A stretch of DNA of 64,000 nucleotides from Actinoplanes cyaneus (lineage in GTDB: Bacteria > Actinomycetota > Actinomycetes > Mycobacteriales > Micromonosporaceae): positions 248,001 to 312,000 of the forward strand of contig NZ_BOMH01000002.1 of assembly GCF_016862095.1 (NCBI RefSeq). The letters are read 5' to 3'. Of the stretch, positions 35,027 through 45,608 are shown piece by piece. The notes beneath the pieces were generated by a model, which saw only the letters and a list, made by a program, of their open reading frames with translations, made no database searches and was not told where the DNA came from. The position numbers were made by a program, and so were the translations under genes. Each line of letters opens with the position of its first letter. Positions within the stretch are counted from its first letter, which is position 1.

Positions 35027-35106
35027 CACGACAGGCGGGTGGGGCCCCGGGCAAGGCCCGTGATCCGCACGACAGGCGGGTGGGGAGTCGACTCCCCACC
35101 CGCCTG
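35027..35106. repeat. Direct repeats leading into a 34-bp perfect palindrome
   Basis: The 18-mer CACGACAGGCGGGTGGGG occurs at 35027-35044 and 35068-35085. The second copy forms the left half of a perfect 34-bp palindrome (35073-35106) centred on the SalI-like GTCGAC, left arm CAGGCGGGTGGGGAGTC. It is in the 391-bp stretch 34935-35325, which has no gene and also holds the terminator at 34976 and the hairpin at 35181. Confidence 0.85.
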
Positions 35107-35180
35107 CTTGCTCTGCGCTGCTGCTGGCCGCCGGACAGTTCCGAGCACATCCCCAGCCGCGACGCACTCTCCCCGGCCCG

Positions 35181-35233
35181 GGCTGGCGCTCACGGTCCTC
35201 ATGAGTGACGGATAACGACCGTGAGGGCCAGCC
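35181..35233. repeat. Long hairpin repeat, copy 2
   Basis: Left arm 35181-35197 (GGCTGGCGCTCACGGTC) and right arm 35217-35233 (GACCGTGAGGGCCAGCC) pair over 17 bp with one mismatch; the 19-base centre contains CTCATGAG and GATAAC. Ends match the hairpins at 7590 and 38615. Confidence 0.8.
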
Positions 35234-35325
35234 GGGAGGGCGGCGGCGCGGTGGCGGCCCGGTGCCGGAGCGGCGTCGCGGTCCGGACGGACGGGACGCC
35301 GCCGCGTCCGTACCTCAAGGGTGGG

Positions 35326-35661
35326 TCAATCGTCTTTCAGGGCTGTCGCCACGTCGGCGAACATCGGCAAGTAGTCGCTGAGACCGAGCGTGTCGAAGAG
35401 GCGCCGGAGAAAACTGGACGGCGCCGCCAGGCGGACCCAACCGCCCCGCTCCATGGCGCGGCCGTGCGCGGTGACCAGCACCCCGACGCCCATGGAGTCG
35501 CAGAAGTCGAGGCCGGCCACGTCGACGACGACGCGCGGGGAGGGGCGTTCGACGAGACGGCCGAGGTTGGCCTTGAGCGCGGGCGCGGTGTCGATGTCGA
35601 GGGAACCGCGCAGGACGAGGACGGCCGTGTTGGGTGGATGGTGCGCGACCGATACCTGCAT
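35326..35661 (-). CDS. STAS-domain anti-sigma factor antagonist
   Basis: 111 residues from ATG 35661 (MQVSVAHHPPNTAVLVLRGS); the frame is open upstream. Single STAS domain: LDIDTAPALKANLGRLVE, VVVDVAGLDFCDSMGVGVLV, where the Ser of CDSMG is the usual phosphorylation site for an anti-sigma kinase. No anti-sigma factor or sigma gene is adjacent, so partners are unknown. Ends 76 bp from the start of zwf's 3' end. Confidence 0.92.
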   Translation of the reverse strand: MQVSVAHHPPNTAVLVLRGSLDIDTAPALKANLGRLVERPSPRVVVDVAGLDFCDSMGVGVLVTAHGRAMERGGWVRLAAPSSFLRRLFDTLGLSDYLPMFADVATALKDD

Positions 35662-35737
35662 TGTGCTGTGAACCTTCGGGTCGGGGGGCGGACTCGTACA
35701 GGCAACCCTATGCGAGCCCGCCAACACCCGCAGTTTC

Positions 35738-37228
35738 TCAGATCGAGTTACGCCACTTACGACCGTTGCGTCCGATCAGCCGGTCCGCGTCGGCCGGGCC
35801 CCAGGAGGCGGCCTCGTACGTCGGGATCGGCGAGCGGTCGTTCGCCCAGTGCTCGATGATCGGGTCGACGACCCGCCACGACTGCTCCACCTCGTCGCTG
35901 CGGATGAAGAGCGACGCGTCACCGACCAGCGCGTCCAGCAGCAGGCGCTCGTAGGCCTCCGGGGACTCCTCGACGAAGGTCTGGTCGTAGGAGAAGTCCA
36001 TGCTCGCCGTCCGCACCCGGAACGAGTGGCCGGGCACCTTCGCCCCGAAGCGCAGCGAGATGCCCTCGTTCGGCTGGATGCGCAGGACCAGGGCGTCGGC
36101 GTCGAGCTCGGTGAGCTGGCTGGTCGGGATCGGCAGGTGCGGCGGACGCTGGAACTGCAGCGCGACCTCGGTGACCCGGGCCGGGAGCCGCTTGCCGGTG
36201 CGCACGTAGAACGGCACGCCGGCCCAGCGCCAGTTGTCGACGTTGAGGCGCAGCGCCGCATACGTCTCCGTGCGGGACAGCGGGTCGACGCCGACCTCCT
36301 CGCGGTAGCCGGCCATCAGCTCCTCGCGGGTGCCGCCCCGCGTGTACTGCCCGCGCACCGCGGCGTCGGCGATGTCCCGGTCGGTGGGCAGCCGGATCGC
36401 CTGGAGCAGCTTCACCTTCTCGCTGCGCAGGCCCTCGCCGCCGAACGACGCGGGCGGCTCCATCAGCGCGAGCGCGAGCACCTGGAGCACGTGGTTCTGC
36501 ACGATGTCGCGCATCGCGCCGGCCGACTCGTAGAAGCCGCCGCGGGTGCCGACGCCGAGCGTCTCGGCGACCGTGATCTGCACGTGGTCGACCCAGGAGC
36601 GGTCCCAGATCGGCTGGAAGATCGAGTTGGCGAAGCGCAGGGCCAGAACGTTCTGAACCGTGTCCTTGCCGAGGTAGTGGTCGATCCGGAAGACACTGGT
36701 CTCGTCGAACGCGGCGTGCACGACGCCGTCGAGCTCGCGCGCGGTGGCCACATCCCGCCCGTACGGCTTCTCGATCACCAGACGCGCGAACGAGCCCTCG
36801 GGCGCGTGGTTGAGCCCGGCGCCGTCGAGCCCGCAGATCACCGGCTCGAACGCGTTCGCCGGGGTCGACAGGTAGAACAGCCGGTTACCGGACGTGCCGC
36901 GCTGGGCGTCCAGCTCGTCGAGCGTCTCGGCCAGCCGCTTGTAGGTCTCCGGGTCGTCGTAGCCGCCCGAGACGTAGCGGATGCCGCCGGCGAGCTGTCG
37001 CTTCTCGCTCAGGCTGCGGCCGCCGAGGGCGCTCTCCGCGAACTGCTCGTCGGACATCGGTGTCCGGGCGACGCCGACCAGGGCGAACTGGTCGGGCAGC
37101 CGGTTGTGCCGGGCGAGGCTCTCGACCGCCGGCAGCAGCTTGCGACGGGTGAGGTCACCAGAGGCGCCGAAGATCACCAGAGTGGCCGGCGGCGCGCTGC
37201 GCTCCTGGATGAGCTGAGGTTGGTCCAT
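35738..37228 (-). CDS. zwf: Glucose-6-phosphate dehydrogenase
   Basis: 496 residues. Oxidises glucose-6-phosphate to 6-phosphogluconolactone with NADP+, the entry to the pentose phosphate pathway. NADP-binding FGASGDLTRRKLLPA at about 20-34, the substrate/catalytic RIDHYLGKD at about 181-189, and EKPYGRD. ATG 37228. Here it stands alone: the tal/tkt/opcA/pgl genes often seen beside zwf in actinobacteria are absent. It is divergent from the DHH gene over 183 bp, which holds no clear promoter hexamers. Confidence 0.95.
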   Translation of the reverse strand: MDQPQLIQERSAPPATLVIFGASGDLTRRKLLPAVESLARHNRLPDQFALVGVARTPMSDEQFAESALGGRSLSEKRQLAGGIRYVSGGYDDPETYKRLAETLDELDAQRGTSGNRLFYLSTPANAFEPVICGLDGAGLNHAPEGSFARLVIEKPYGRDVATARELDGVVHAAFDETSVFRIDHYLGKDTVQNVLALRFANSIFQPIWDRSWVDHVQITVAETLGVGTRGGFYESAGAMRDIVQNHVLQVLALALMEPPASFGGEGLRSEKVKLLQAIRLPTDRDIADAAVRGQYTRGGTREELMAGYREEVGVDPLSRTETYAALRLNVDNWRWAGVPFYVRTGKRLPARVTEVALQFQRPPHLPIPTSQLTELDADALVLRIQPNEGISLRFGAKVPGHSFRVRTASMDFSYDQTFVEESPEAYERLLLDALVGDASLFIRSDEVEQSWRVVDPIIEHWANDRSPIPTYEAASWGPADADRLIGRNGRKWRNSI

Positions 37229-37411
37229 CTTCTCCGTGTCCTCCGACCGGGTCGTTACCGTCCGTTTGAACCTTACGCAGCGGCCCCCCTTGATGGTTCA
37301 TCGCGACGTGTGCCGCCGAGCACAATGCGACCGCTTCTCTCGATGCGACAAAGACCTAACCGATAAAAGTGGCAAAATGGGCGCAAAGGTCTGGCAACCG
37401 AGGGGGACCCC

Positions 37412-38350
37412 GTGAAGTACCGGCTCGTGACCCGCAGCGACTTCGACGGCCTGGTCTGCGCCGTGCTGCTGCGGCACCTCGACATGATCGACGACATCAT
37501 GTTCGTGCACCCCAAGGACGTTCAGGACGGCGTCGTCGACATCACCGATCGGGACATCCTGACGAACCTGCCCTACGACGCCCGCGCGTACCAGGTCTAC
37601 GACCACCACCACTCGGAGACGCTGCGTAACGAGGGCGACCGGAGCAACCACATCATCGACGCCGACGCGCCGTCCGCCGCGCGCGTGATCTATGACCACT
37701 TCGGCGGCCGCGAGCGCTTCCCGAAGGTCTCCGACGACCTGATGCGCGCCGTCGACCAGGCCGACTCGGCCGACTACTCGCTGACCGACATCCTCAGCCC
37801 GACCGGCTGGACGCTGCTCAACTTCCTGATGGACAGCCGCACCGGCCTGGGCCGCTTCCGCAACTTCCGGATCTCCAACTACCAGCTGATGATGCAGCTC
37901 ATCGACGCCTGCATCGAGCACCAGGACGTCCACGAGATCCTCGCGCTGCCCGACGTCGCCGAGCGCGCCATGCTCTTCCACGACTGCTCGGCCCGCTTCG
38001 TCGAGCAGCTGCACCGCGTCAGCCACCTCGACGGCGACGTCATCGTCGTCGACCTGCGCGACGAGGAGACCATCGAGGCCGGCAATCGCTTCATGGTCTA
38101 CGCGCTGTTCCCCGAGGCCCGCGTCTCGGTGCACATCATCTGGGGCCGCCAGAAGCTCAACACCGTCTTCGCCTGCGGCAAATCGATCCTCGACCGCACG
38201 TCACCGGTCGACATCGGCGAGATCATGCTCCGCTACGGCGGCGGCGGCCACATCGCCGCCGGCACCTGCCAGGTCCCGCACGACGAGTCCGACCGCGTCG
38301 AGCGCGAGATCATCGACGCCCTGCGCACCGAACGGGTCGTCCCGGTCTGA
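37412..38350 (+). CDS. DHH-superfamily phosphoesterase-like protein
   Basis: 312 residues. DHH motifs: N-terminal SDFDGLVCAVLL (metal-binding Asp pair), YDHHHSE (DHH), VDQADSADYS, and a C-terminal DHHA1-like GGGGHIAAGTCQV. These enzymes hydrolyse phosphoester bonds in c-di-AMP, pAp, nanoRNA or polyphosphate; this one lacks CBS, CBS-DRTGG or RecJ extensions, so the substrate is open. GTG start at 37412 with GAGGGGG upstream. Cytosolic. Confidence 0.9.
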   Translation: MKYRLVTRSDFDGLVCAVLLRHLDMIDDIMFVHPKDVQDGVVDITDRDILTNLPYDARAYQVYDHHHSETLRNEGDRSNHIIDADAPSAARVIYDHFGGRERFPKVSDDLMRAVDQADSADYSLTDILSPTGWTLLNFLMDSRTGLGRFRNFRISNYQLMMQLIDACIEHQDVHEILALPDVAERAMLFHDCSARFVEQLHRVSHLDGDVIVVDLRDEETIEAGNRFMVYALFPEARVSVHIIWGRQKLNTVFACGKSILDRTSPVDIGEIMLRYGGGGHIAAGTCQVPHDESDRVEREIIDALRTERVVPV

Positions 38351-38614
38351 AGATCGGTTCAACGAGGCGAAGCTCAACGTCAAGATCACCATGTCCTACG
38401 TCCGCCGTGGCCGAGGTCCGCTGCTCCCGCGGGGACCCTTGCGGGCTTCGCAGGGCCGTGGCCGGCCCAGAACGCGAAACCCTCCAGGGCGGCCTCCGTG
38501 GCGGGGCACGGTCAGAGCACAACAAACCCGCGCAACGGCCCCGTCCGCGCGACCGCCCGGCGCGTGAACCCCCGCGAGGTTCGCGCCGGGCCGGGCTCGC
38601 GGCGCGGCTCACCC

Positions 38615-38675
38615 TTCCGGCTGGTTCTCATGGGCGTTATTCGTGCCTCATAACGCCCATGAGAACCAGCCGGAA
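38615..38675. repeat. Long hairpin repeat, copy 3 (26-bp perfect stem)
   Basis: Left arm 38615-38640 starts TTCCGGCTGGTTCTCATGGG and ends GTTAT; the right arm 38650-38675 is its exact reverse complement; the loop is 9 bases (TCGTGCCTC). Same ends as the hairpins at 7590 and 35181. It lies in the 475-bp stretch 38351-38825 between the DHH and ROK genes. That stretch has no gene; its first bases (38352-38408) could be read as a gene scrap (FNEAKLNVKITMSYVRRG), and CGGTCGCG-like words recur at 38730-38770. Confidence 0.9.
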
Positions 38676-38825
38676 CCGCAACCCGCGCAGCGACACCGCC
38701 CCGGGACAGGTCGCGAACCCCATCCCCACGCGACCGGTCGCGGACCTGATCGGCCGGGACCGGTCGCGAACTGCGGAAGGGCGAGGCGGGGCGGCTGCTG
38801 ATGCGGGGACGGCGTCGCGGACGGG

Positions 38826-39875
38826 TCAGCGGGTGGGAGCGGAGACGGCGTCGAGGGCGGCGACCGCGGCGCCACGGGCGCCGGCCATGTCCAGGTCCGC
38901 GACCAGGGCGAACGTGGCCGCCTTGGCCTGCTCGTCGCGCAGCTGCGTGTGCTCCCGGACGGTGTTGAGGAACCACTGGCGGAAGTGCGGGGCCGCCTCG
39001 ACGACGCCACCACCCAGGAAGTACGCCGCCGGGTCGGTGAAGTTGGCCGCGATCGTGAACAGCTTGCCGATCGCCCGCGCCTGCTGCCCGAAGACCGCCA
39101 TCGCGAGCGGGTCCTCCTTCTCCCCGTACCCCCGGAGCAGTTTTGCCGCCCTGCCGATCGGCTCGGCGGCGAGCGGGTGATCCGGGAAACGCTTCAGCCA
39201 GTACGGCAGGAGGTTGTTCTTGATCCCGGTCAGCGACGCGATCGCCTCGACGTCGCCGTCGAAGCCGCAGTTGCAGGCCGGCACGGGCTGATCGTCCTCC
39301 AGGACGCCGTGCAGCGGGATCTGCACGTGACCGAGCTCGCCCGCCATCCCGGCGGTGCCCTTGACGACCCGCCCGTTCTCGACGACGCCCCCGCCGAGGC
39401 CGGTGCCGACGATCGCGGCCACCGATGACGTCTCCAGCGCGGCGGCGCCGAAGTGCCGGTGGTGGGCGTAGAGCGCGGCGGCGTTGGCGTCGTTGTTGTA
39501 GATCACCGGCAGGCCCAGCCGTGCCTCGAGGGCGCCCCGGATGTCGAAGCCGTGCCAGGAGACCTGGTTGAAGTTGGTCGCGCCCTTGGACGAGATCACG
39601 CCGTTGGCGCTGGCCGGGCCGGGGGTGTCCAGGCCGACCGCGCGGACCAGGGACTTCGGCGTGCTGGTCAGCTCGAGGATGCCGGTGAACGCCTCGGCCA
39701 GGGACTCGACGGCCGACTCGGGCCCGTCGAGGACCCGGGACGGGTTCTCCACCAGGTTGTTCACCAGGAACTGCCCGGTCGCGTCGAGAACGGTGGCGTT
39801 GTTGCATGTCCCCCCGTTGTCGAGACCGACGACAACCCAGGACGACGGGGTCCGTACCGCTTCAGCCTGATCCAC
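38826..39875 (-). CDS. ROK-family sugar kinase
   Basis: 349 residues. N-terminal ATP motif is GLDNGGTCNNATVLD; the sugar-binding YNNDANAAAL and VGTGLGGGVV are typical of ROK kinases. The zinc motif, normally C-x-C-G-x2-G-C-x-E, reads CNCGFDGDVEA here, with the last Cys replaced by Asp. GTG start at 39875 with short spacer to the divergent DUF1800 gene. It could phosphorylate glucose or N-acetyl sugars, or be a regulator without DNA-binding part; no HTH is present. Confidence 0.88.
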   Translation of the reverse strand: MDQAEAVRTPSSWVVVGLDNGGTCNNATVLDATGQFLVNNLVENPSRVLDGPESAVESLAEAFTGILELTSTPKSLVRAVGLDTPGPASANGVISSKGATNFNQVSWHGFDIRGALEARLGLPVIYNNDANAAALYAHHRHFGAAALETSSVAAIVGTGLGGGVVENGRVVKGTAGMAGELGHVQIPLHGVLEDDQPVPACNCGFDGDVEAIASLTGIKNNLLPYWLKRFPDHPLAAEPIGRAAKLLRGYGEKEDPLAMAVFGQQARAIGKLFTIAANFTDPAAYFLGGGVVEAAPHFRQWFLNTVREHTQLRDEQAKAATFALVADLDMAGARGAAVAALDAVSAPTR

Positions 39876-39990
39876 GAACGGAAGCCTACGTCCGGCATGT
39901 GTGTCCGGTCACGGGTGCGCCCGGATTGCGGACGCGTTAGTCACGGTTGCGGTCCCGACGACGTTTGACAGAGTCGTCGAAGGGAATCGC

Positions 39991-41499
39991 ATGACGCTCA
40001 CCCGACGTACTCTCCTCGCCGGAACCGCCGCCGTGACCGCCGGGTTGATCATGGAAGCGCCGGCGCAGGCCGCACCGGCCGCCGCGCAGGCCGCACCGGC
40101 TGCCGCGGGCGACCCCGCGCACCTGCTGCGCCGCGCCACCTTCGGGGCGACCCCGCGGTCCCTGGCCGAGTTCCGCAAGCTGGGCGCGCAGGCCTGGCTG
40201 GACCGCCAGCTCGACCCGGCCCGGATCGACGACGCCGCCTGTGACGAGCTGCTCGAGCGTCTCCCGCTGGCCGGCGCCTCCCCAGCCGCGGTCCGCGCCG
40301 CGCTGCCCAAGGACTCCTACGAGGCGTTCCGCCAGCTCGGCCTGGCCGCCGTCGCCCGGGCCGCCTGGAGCGAGCGTCAGCTCTTCGAGACGGTCGCCGC
40401 GTTCTGGGCCAACCACCTGCACGTCGCGGCGCCGTCGGGCGGCATCTGGGACACCCGGAGCGACTACGACGCCCAGGTGATCCGCAAGCACACGTTCGGC
40501 CGCTTCGCCGACATGCTCCGCGCCGCCGCGCGGCACCCCGCCATGCTCACGTACCTGGACCAGCGCTCGTCGACGAAGGCGCACCCGAACGAGAACTACG
40601 CCCGCGAGCTGATGGAGCTGCACACGGTCGGCCTGGTCTACGACGAGTCCGACGTGCAGGACGCGGCGCGGCTGCTGACCGGCATGACGGTGAGCAAGGC
40701 CGGCGGGTACGTCTACGACGCGTCGAAGCACGCCACCGGCCGGGTCGACATCCTCGGTTTCCGGCACGCCAACGATCACGCCGACGGTGAGTCCGCCGCC
40801 CTCGCGTTCCTGGACCACCTGGCGAAGCACCCGGACACGGCCCGGACGATCGCCCGCAAGCTCTGTGTCCGGTTCGTCGCCGACGAGCCCCCGGCCGCCC
40901 TGGTCACCCGTCTCGCGAAGGTCTACCTGGACAGCGGCACCGCGATCACCCCGGTCCTGCGGGCGCTGTTCACCTCGGCCGAGTTCGCCGCCTCCGCCGG
41001 GCAGAAGACGCGCACGCCGTTCGAGGATCTGGTCGCCGCCGTACGCGCTCTGGGCCTGGGCCCCGACAAGGACGGCGTGCAGGGCCTGGACGCGCTCTAC
41101 GACACGCTCGTGCAGGCCGGGAACGCCCCGTTCCGGTGGGCGCCGCCGAACGGCTTCCCGGACGCCGCCGCGATCTGGGCGTCACCGTCGGGGTTCCTGA
41201 TGCGCTGCAACCTGCACCTGAACCTGGCCGCGGGCTGGTATCCGAAGCAGCTGACCCGCCCCGCCGACCTGCTGCGATCGCTGGTGCCGGTGCTGCCGGC
41301 GACGTACGGCGGCCTGGTCGACGCCCTCGCGGTCCGGCTGATCGGGACCAAGCTGCCGGCCGCGCACACCGAGGCCGTGCTCAGCGTCGCGAAGAAGGTG
41401 CCGAACTCTCCCCTCGAGACCGGCGACAAGCATCTCGCCGGCCACGCCCCGTACCTGATCGCGCTCGTCCTCGACGCGCCGTCCTTCCAGCTGAGGTGA
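39991..41499 (+). CDS. DUF1800 family exported protein
   Basis: 502 residues from ATG 39991 with AAGGGAA. A Tat-type leader, TRRTLLAGTAAVTAGLIMEA, ends at PAQA; the DUF1800 domain follows: HLLRRATFGATPRSLAEFRK, HLHVAAPSG, NENYARELMELHTVG, and CVRFVADEPPAALVTRL. DUF1800 and DUF1501 proteins occur in pairs and are exported, function unknown. The downstream DUF1501 gene starts 2 bp after the stop. Confidence 0.93.
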   Translation: MTLTRRTLLAGTAAVTAGLIMEAPAQAAPAAAQAAPAAAGDPAHLLRRATFGATPRSLAEFRKLGAQAWLDRQLDPARIDDAACDELLERLPLAGASPAAVRAALPKDSYEAFRQLGLAAVARAAWSERQLFETVAAFWANHLHVAAPSGGIWDTRSDYDAQVIRKHTFGRFADMLRAAARHPAMLTYLDQRSSTKAHPNENYARELMELHTVGLVYDESDVQDAARLLTGMTVSKAGGYVYDASKHATGRVDILGFRHANDHADGESAALAFLDHLAKHPDTARTIARKLCVRFVADEPPAALVTRLAKVYLDSGTAITPVLRALFTSAEFAASAGQKTRTPFEDLVAAVRALGLGPDKDGVQGLDALYDTLVQAGNAPFRWAPPNGFPDAAAIWASPSGFLMRCNLHLNLAAGWYPKQLTRPADLLRSLVPVLPATYGGLVDALAVRLIGTKLPAAHTEAVLSVAKKVPNSPLETGDKHLAGHAPYLIALVLDAPSFQLR

Positions 41500-41501
41500 C
41501 C

Positions 41502-42689
41502 ATGAGAACTTCCCGTCGCACACTGCTCGGCGGAGCGCTGGCAGGGCTCGCCGGGACCACGCTGAGCACGCGGACGGCCTTCGCCGCGGAGAGCTGGTCC
41601 GGCGACACCCTGGTCGTGATCTCGCTGCGCGGCGGCTTCGACGGCCTCTCCGCGATCGTCCCGATCGGCGATCCCGGCTACTACGCGGCACGGCCGGCCA
41701 TCGCCGTACCGAAGGAGAAAGTCATCGGCGGTGACGGGAGCTTCGGCCTGCACCCGGCGCTGAGCCCGCTCCTTCCGCTCTGGAAGAGCGGGAAGCTGGC
41801 CGCCGTGCACGCGGTCGGGCAGCCGAACCCGACCCGGTCGCACTTCGCCGCGATGGAGGCCCTGGAGAACGCTGCGCCCGGCACCTCGCTGCGCAGCGGC
41901 TGGCTGGACCGCATGCTCGGCCTGACCGGCGCCACCGCCCCGCTGGCCGGGGTGTCGCTGGGACACGCGATGCCCTCGCGGATCCTGATGGGCCCGGCCG
42001 CCGACGTGGCGATGACCGGCATCGACGGCTTCACGCTGGCCGGCGACGGGAAGCGGCCGATGGCGGCCGCGCTGCGTGCCATGTATGGGGACGACCCGGC
42101 GGCGAGGTCCGCCGATCGCGCGCTCGCCGCTGTCGCGAAGATCAAGGATGCGCCGTACGACGGGACGGCCGCCTACCCCGCCACCGAGCTCGGCAAGGCC
42201 CTGCGTGACGTCGCGCGCTTGATCAAGGCGAAGGCCGGCCTGGTCACGGCCGCCGTCGACTGCGGCGATTGGGACATGCACGAGGGCCTCGGCACCGCGG
42301 TCAAGGGCCAGCGGATGTACGACGAGCTGGCCGATCTGGCCGCCGCGCTGGGCGCGTTCATGACGGATCTGGGGGACGCGACCGCGAACGTGACGGTGCT
42401 GACGATCAGCGAGTTCGGCCGCCGGGTCCAGGAGAACTCGTCGCGCGGCGCCGACCACGGGCACGGCAACGCGATGCTGCTGCTCGGTGGCGGGATCCGC
42501 GGCGGCCGGGTGTACGCGAACTGGCCCGGCCTGTCCCCCGGCGCCCTGGTGGCCGGGGATCTCGCCGCGACCAGCGACTACCGCGCGGTGATCGGCGAGC
42601 TGCTGCAGAAGCGCTGCGGCGTCGGCGCGCTCGGCTCGGTCTTCCCGGGCGTCAAGCCGACCTCGTTCGGGCTGGCCACGGCCCGGTGA
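41502..42689 (+). CDS. DUF1501 family exported protein
   Basis: 395 residues. The leader MRTSRRTLLGGALAGLAGTT is Tat-like and ends at TRTAFA. DUF1501 (sulfatase-like fold) motifs: VVISLRGGFDGLSAIVP, RSHFAAMEALENAAPG, DCGDWDMHEGLG and ISEFGRRVQENSSRGADHGH, the last resembling the metal-ligand region of alkaline-phosphatase-like enzymes. ATG 41502 follows DUF1800 by 2 bp. Substrate unknown. A long hairpin follows (42709). Confidence 0.93.
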   Translation: MRTSRRTLLGGALAGLAGTTLSTRTAFAAESWSGDTLVVISLRGGFDGLSAIVPIGDPGYYAARPAIAVPKEKVIGGDGSFGLHPALSPLLPLWKSGKLAAVHAVGQPNPTRSHFAAMEALENAAPGTSLRSGWLDRMLGLTGATAPLAGVSLGHAMPSRILMGPAADVAMTGIDGFTLAGDGKRPMAAALRAMYGDDPAARSADRALAAVAKIKDAPYDGTAAYPATELGKALRDVARLIKAKAGLVTAAVDCGDWDMHEGLGTAVKGQRMYDELADLAAALGAFMTDLGDATANVTVLTISEFGRRVQENSSRGADHGHGNAMLLLGGGIRGGRVYANWPGLSPGALVAGDLAATSDYRAVIGELLQKRCGVGALGSVFPGVKPTSFGLATAR

Positions 42690-42708
42690 GGAAGACGCCT
42701 GGTAAAGC

Positions 42709-42745
42709 AATACGGGACCGCCACGTGAGGTGGCGGCCCCGTATT
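42709..42745. terminator. Hairpin between DUF1501 and permease genes
   Basis: AATACGGG-A-CCGCCAC pairs with GTGGCGG-C-CCCGTATT around GTGAG, a 15-bp stem with one mismatch. It is 20 bp after the DUF1501 stop and 17 bp before the convergent permease stop, so it can act in both directions. Confidence 0.85.
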
Positions 42746-42761
42746 CCGAGGGGTTGATCGC

Positions 42762-44005
42762 TTACTTCGCGCCGGCGGTGCGGCGCTTGCTCCACACGTC
42801 GAAGGCGACGGCGGCGAGCAGCACGATGCCCTTCGCCAGCATGACCTTCTCGGTCTGCCAGCCGAGCAGGCCGGCGCCGTTGTTGATGACACCCATGATG
42901 AGGCCACCGGTGATCGCGCCGACCACCTTGCCGACACCGCCCTGGACCGCGGCGCCACCGATGAAGGCGGCCGCGATGGCGTCCAGCTCGAAGCTGTTAC
43001 CGGCGGTGGGGCCGGCCAGGTTCAGGCGGCCGGCGAAGATGATGCCGGCGACCGCGGACAGCACGCCCATGTTGACGAACAGCCAGAACACGACCGACTT
43101 GACCTTGACGCCGGAGAGCGTCGCGGCCTGCAGGTTGCCACCGACCGCGTAGATCTGGCGGCCGAAGACCGCCCGGTTGGTGACGAACGTGTAGCCGACG
43201 ACCAGGATCGCCAGCAGCACGAGCACCCACGGCAGGTTGCGGAACCGGGCGAGCTGCACGACCAGGAACATGACGAGCACGGCCGGGCCGGCGACCTTCA
43301 GGATGAACAGCCACATCGGGTCGACGGCCTGGTGGTAGCGGACGCGACCGGCGCGGGCACGCCACTGCACGAAGACCATGGCGACCACGACGAGGACACC
43401 GACGATGATGCTGAACAGGTCGGCGCCGCCGAGCCCGCCGAGCCCGATGTTGCCCAGGAAACCGGGGGTGAAGCCGTTGGCCAGGGTGCGGATCTCGTCC
43501 GGGAACGGGCCGATGCCCTTGTTACCGAGGATCATGTAGGTGATCGCCCGGAACAGCAGCATGCCCGCCAGGGTGACGATGAAGGCCGGGATGCCGAAGT
43601 AGGCGACCCAGTAACCCTGCCAGGCACCGATGACCGCGCCGAAGATCAGCGTGATGACCACGGCGAGCGGCCAGGCCAGGTGCCAGTCGACCATCATGAC
43701 GGCGGCGAACGCGCCGGTCGCGGCGACGACCGAGCCGACCGAGAGGTCGATGTGGCCGGCGATGATGATCAGCACCATGCCGATCGCGAGCACCAGGATG
43801 TACGAGTACTGCACGATGATGTTGCTGAGGTTCTGCGGCGCCAGCAGGTCGCCACCGGTCGCCACGGTGAAACCCAGCACGAGCAGGGCCAGCGCGATGT
43901 AGATGCCACTCGACCTGATGTCGAAGTTGACCTTGCGCGTCGCCTTGTTCTGGGCACCGGCCGGTCCCTTGTCGACTGACAGATCGGCATTGGTGGGTGC
44001 GACGG

Positions 44006-44009
<4 letters not shown>
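42762..44009 (-). CDS. mmsB: Monosaccharide ABC transporter permease (MmsB/GguB-like)
   Basis: 415 residues, about 10-11 membrane helices. [20 protein letters not shown] is the characteristic BPD_transp_2 segment; the C-terminal half has [20 protein letters not shown] and [19 protein letters not shown]. It forms the channel of a CUT2-class sugar importer with the ATPase encoded upstream (GTGA overlap at 44006-44009). With araA in the same operon, L-arabinose is the likely substrate. GTG start. Confidence 0.93.
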
Positions 44010-45541
<1,532 letters not shown>

Positions 45542-45608
45542 GAAGACCCTCCTATGGGCCGATGAGCCCGCGCCCCGCCCGCGGTGGCGGGCGGGGCGCG
45601 GAGTCAAA

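Noticed and set aside
38352..38408. Gene remnant reading FNEAKLNVKITMSYVRRG after the DHH gene
   Set aside because: Natural-looking but only about 18 codons, no start and no recognised family; cannot be distinguished from chance.
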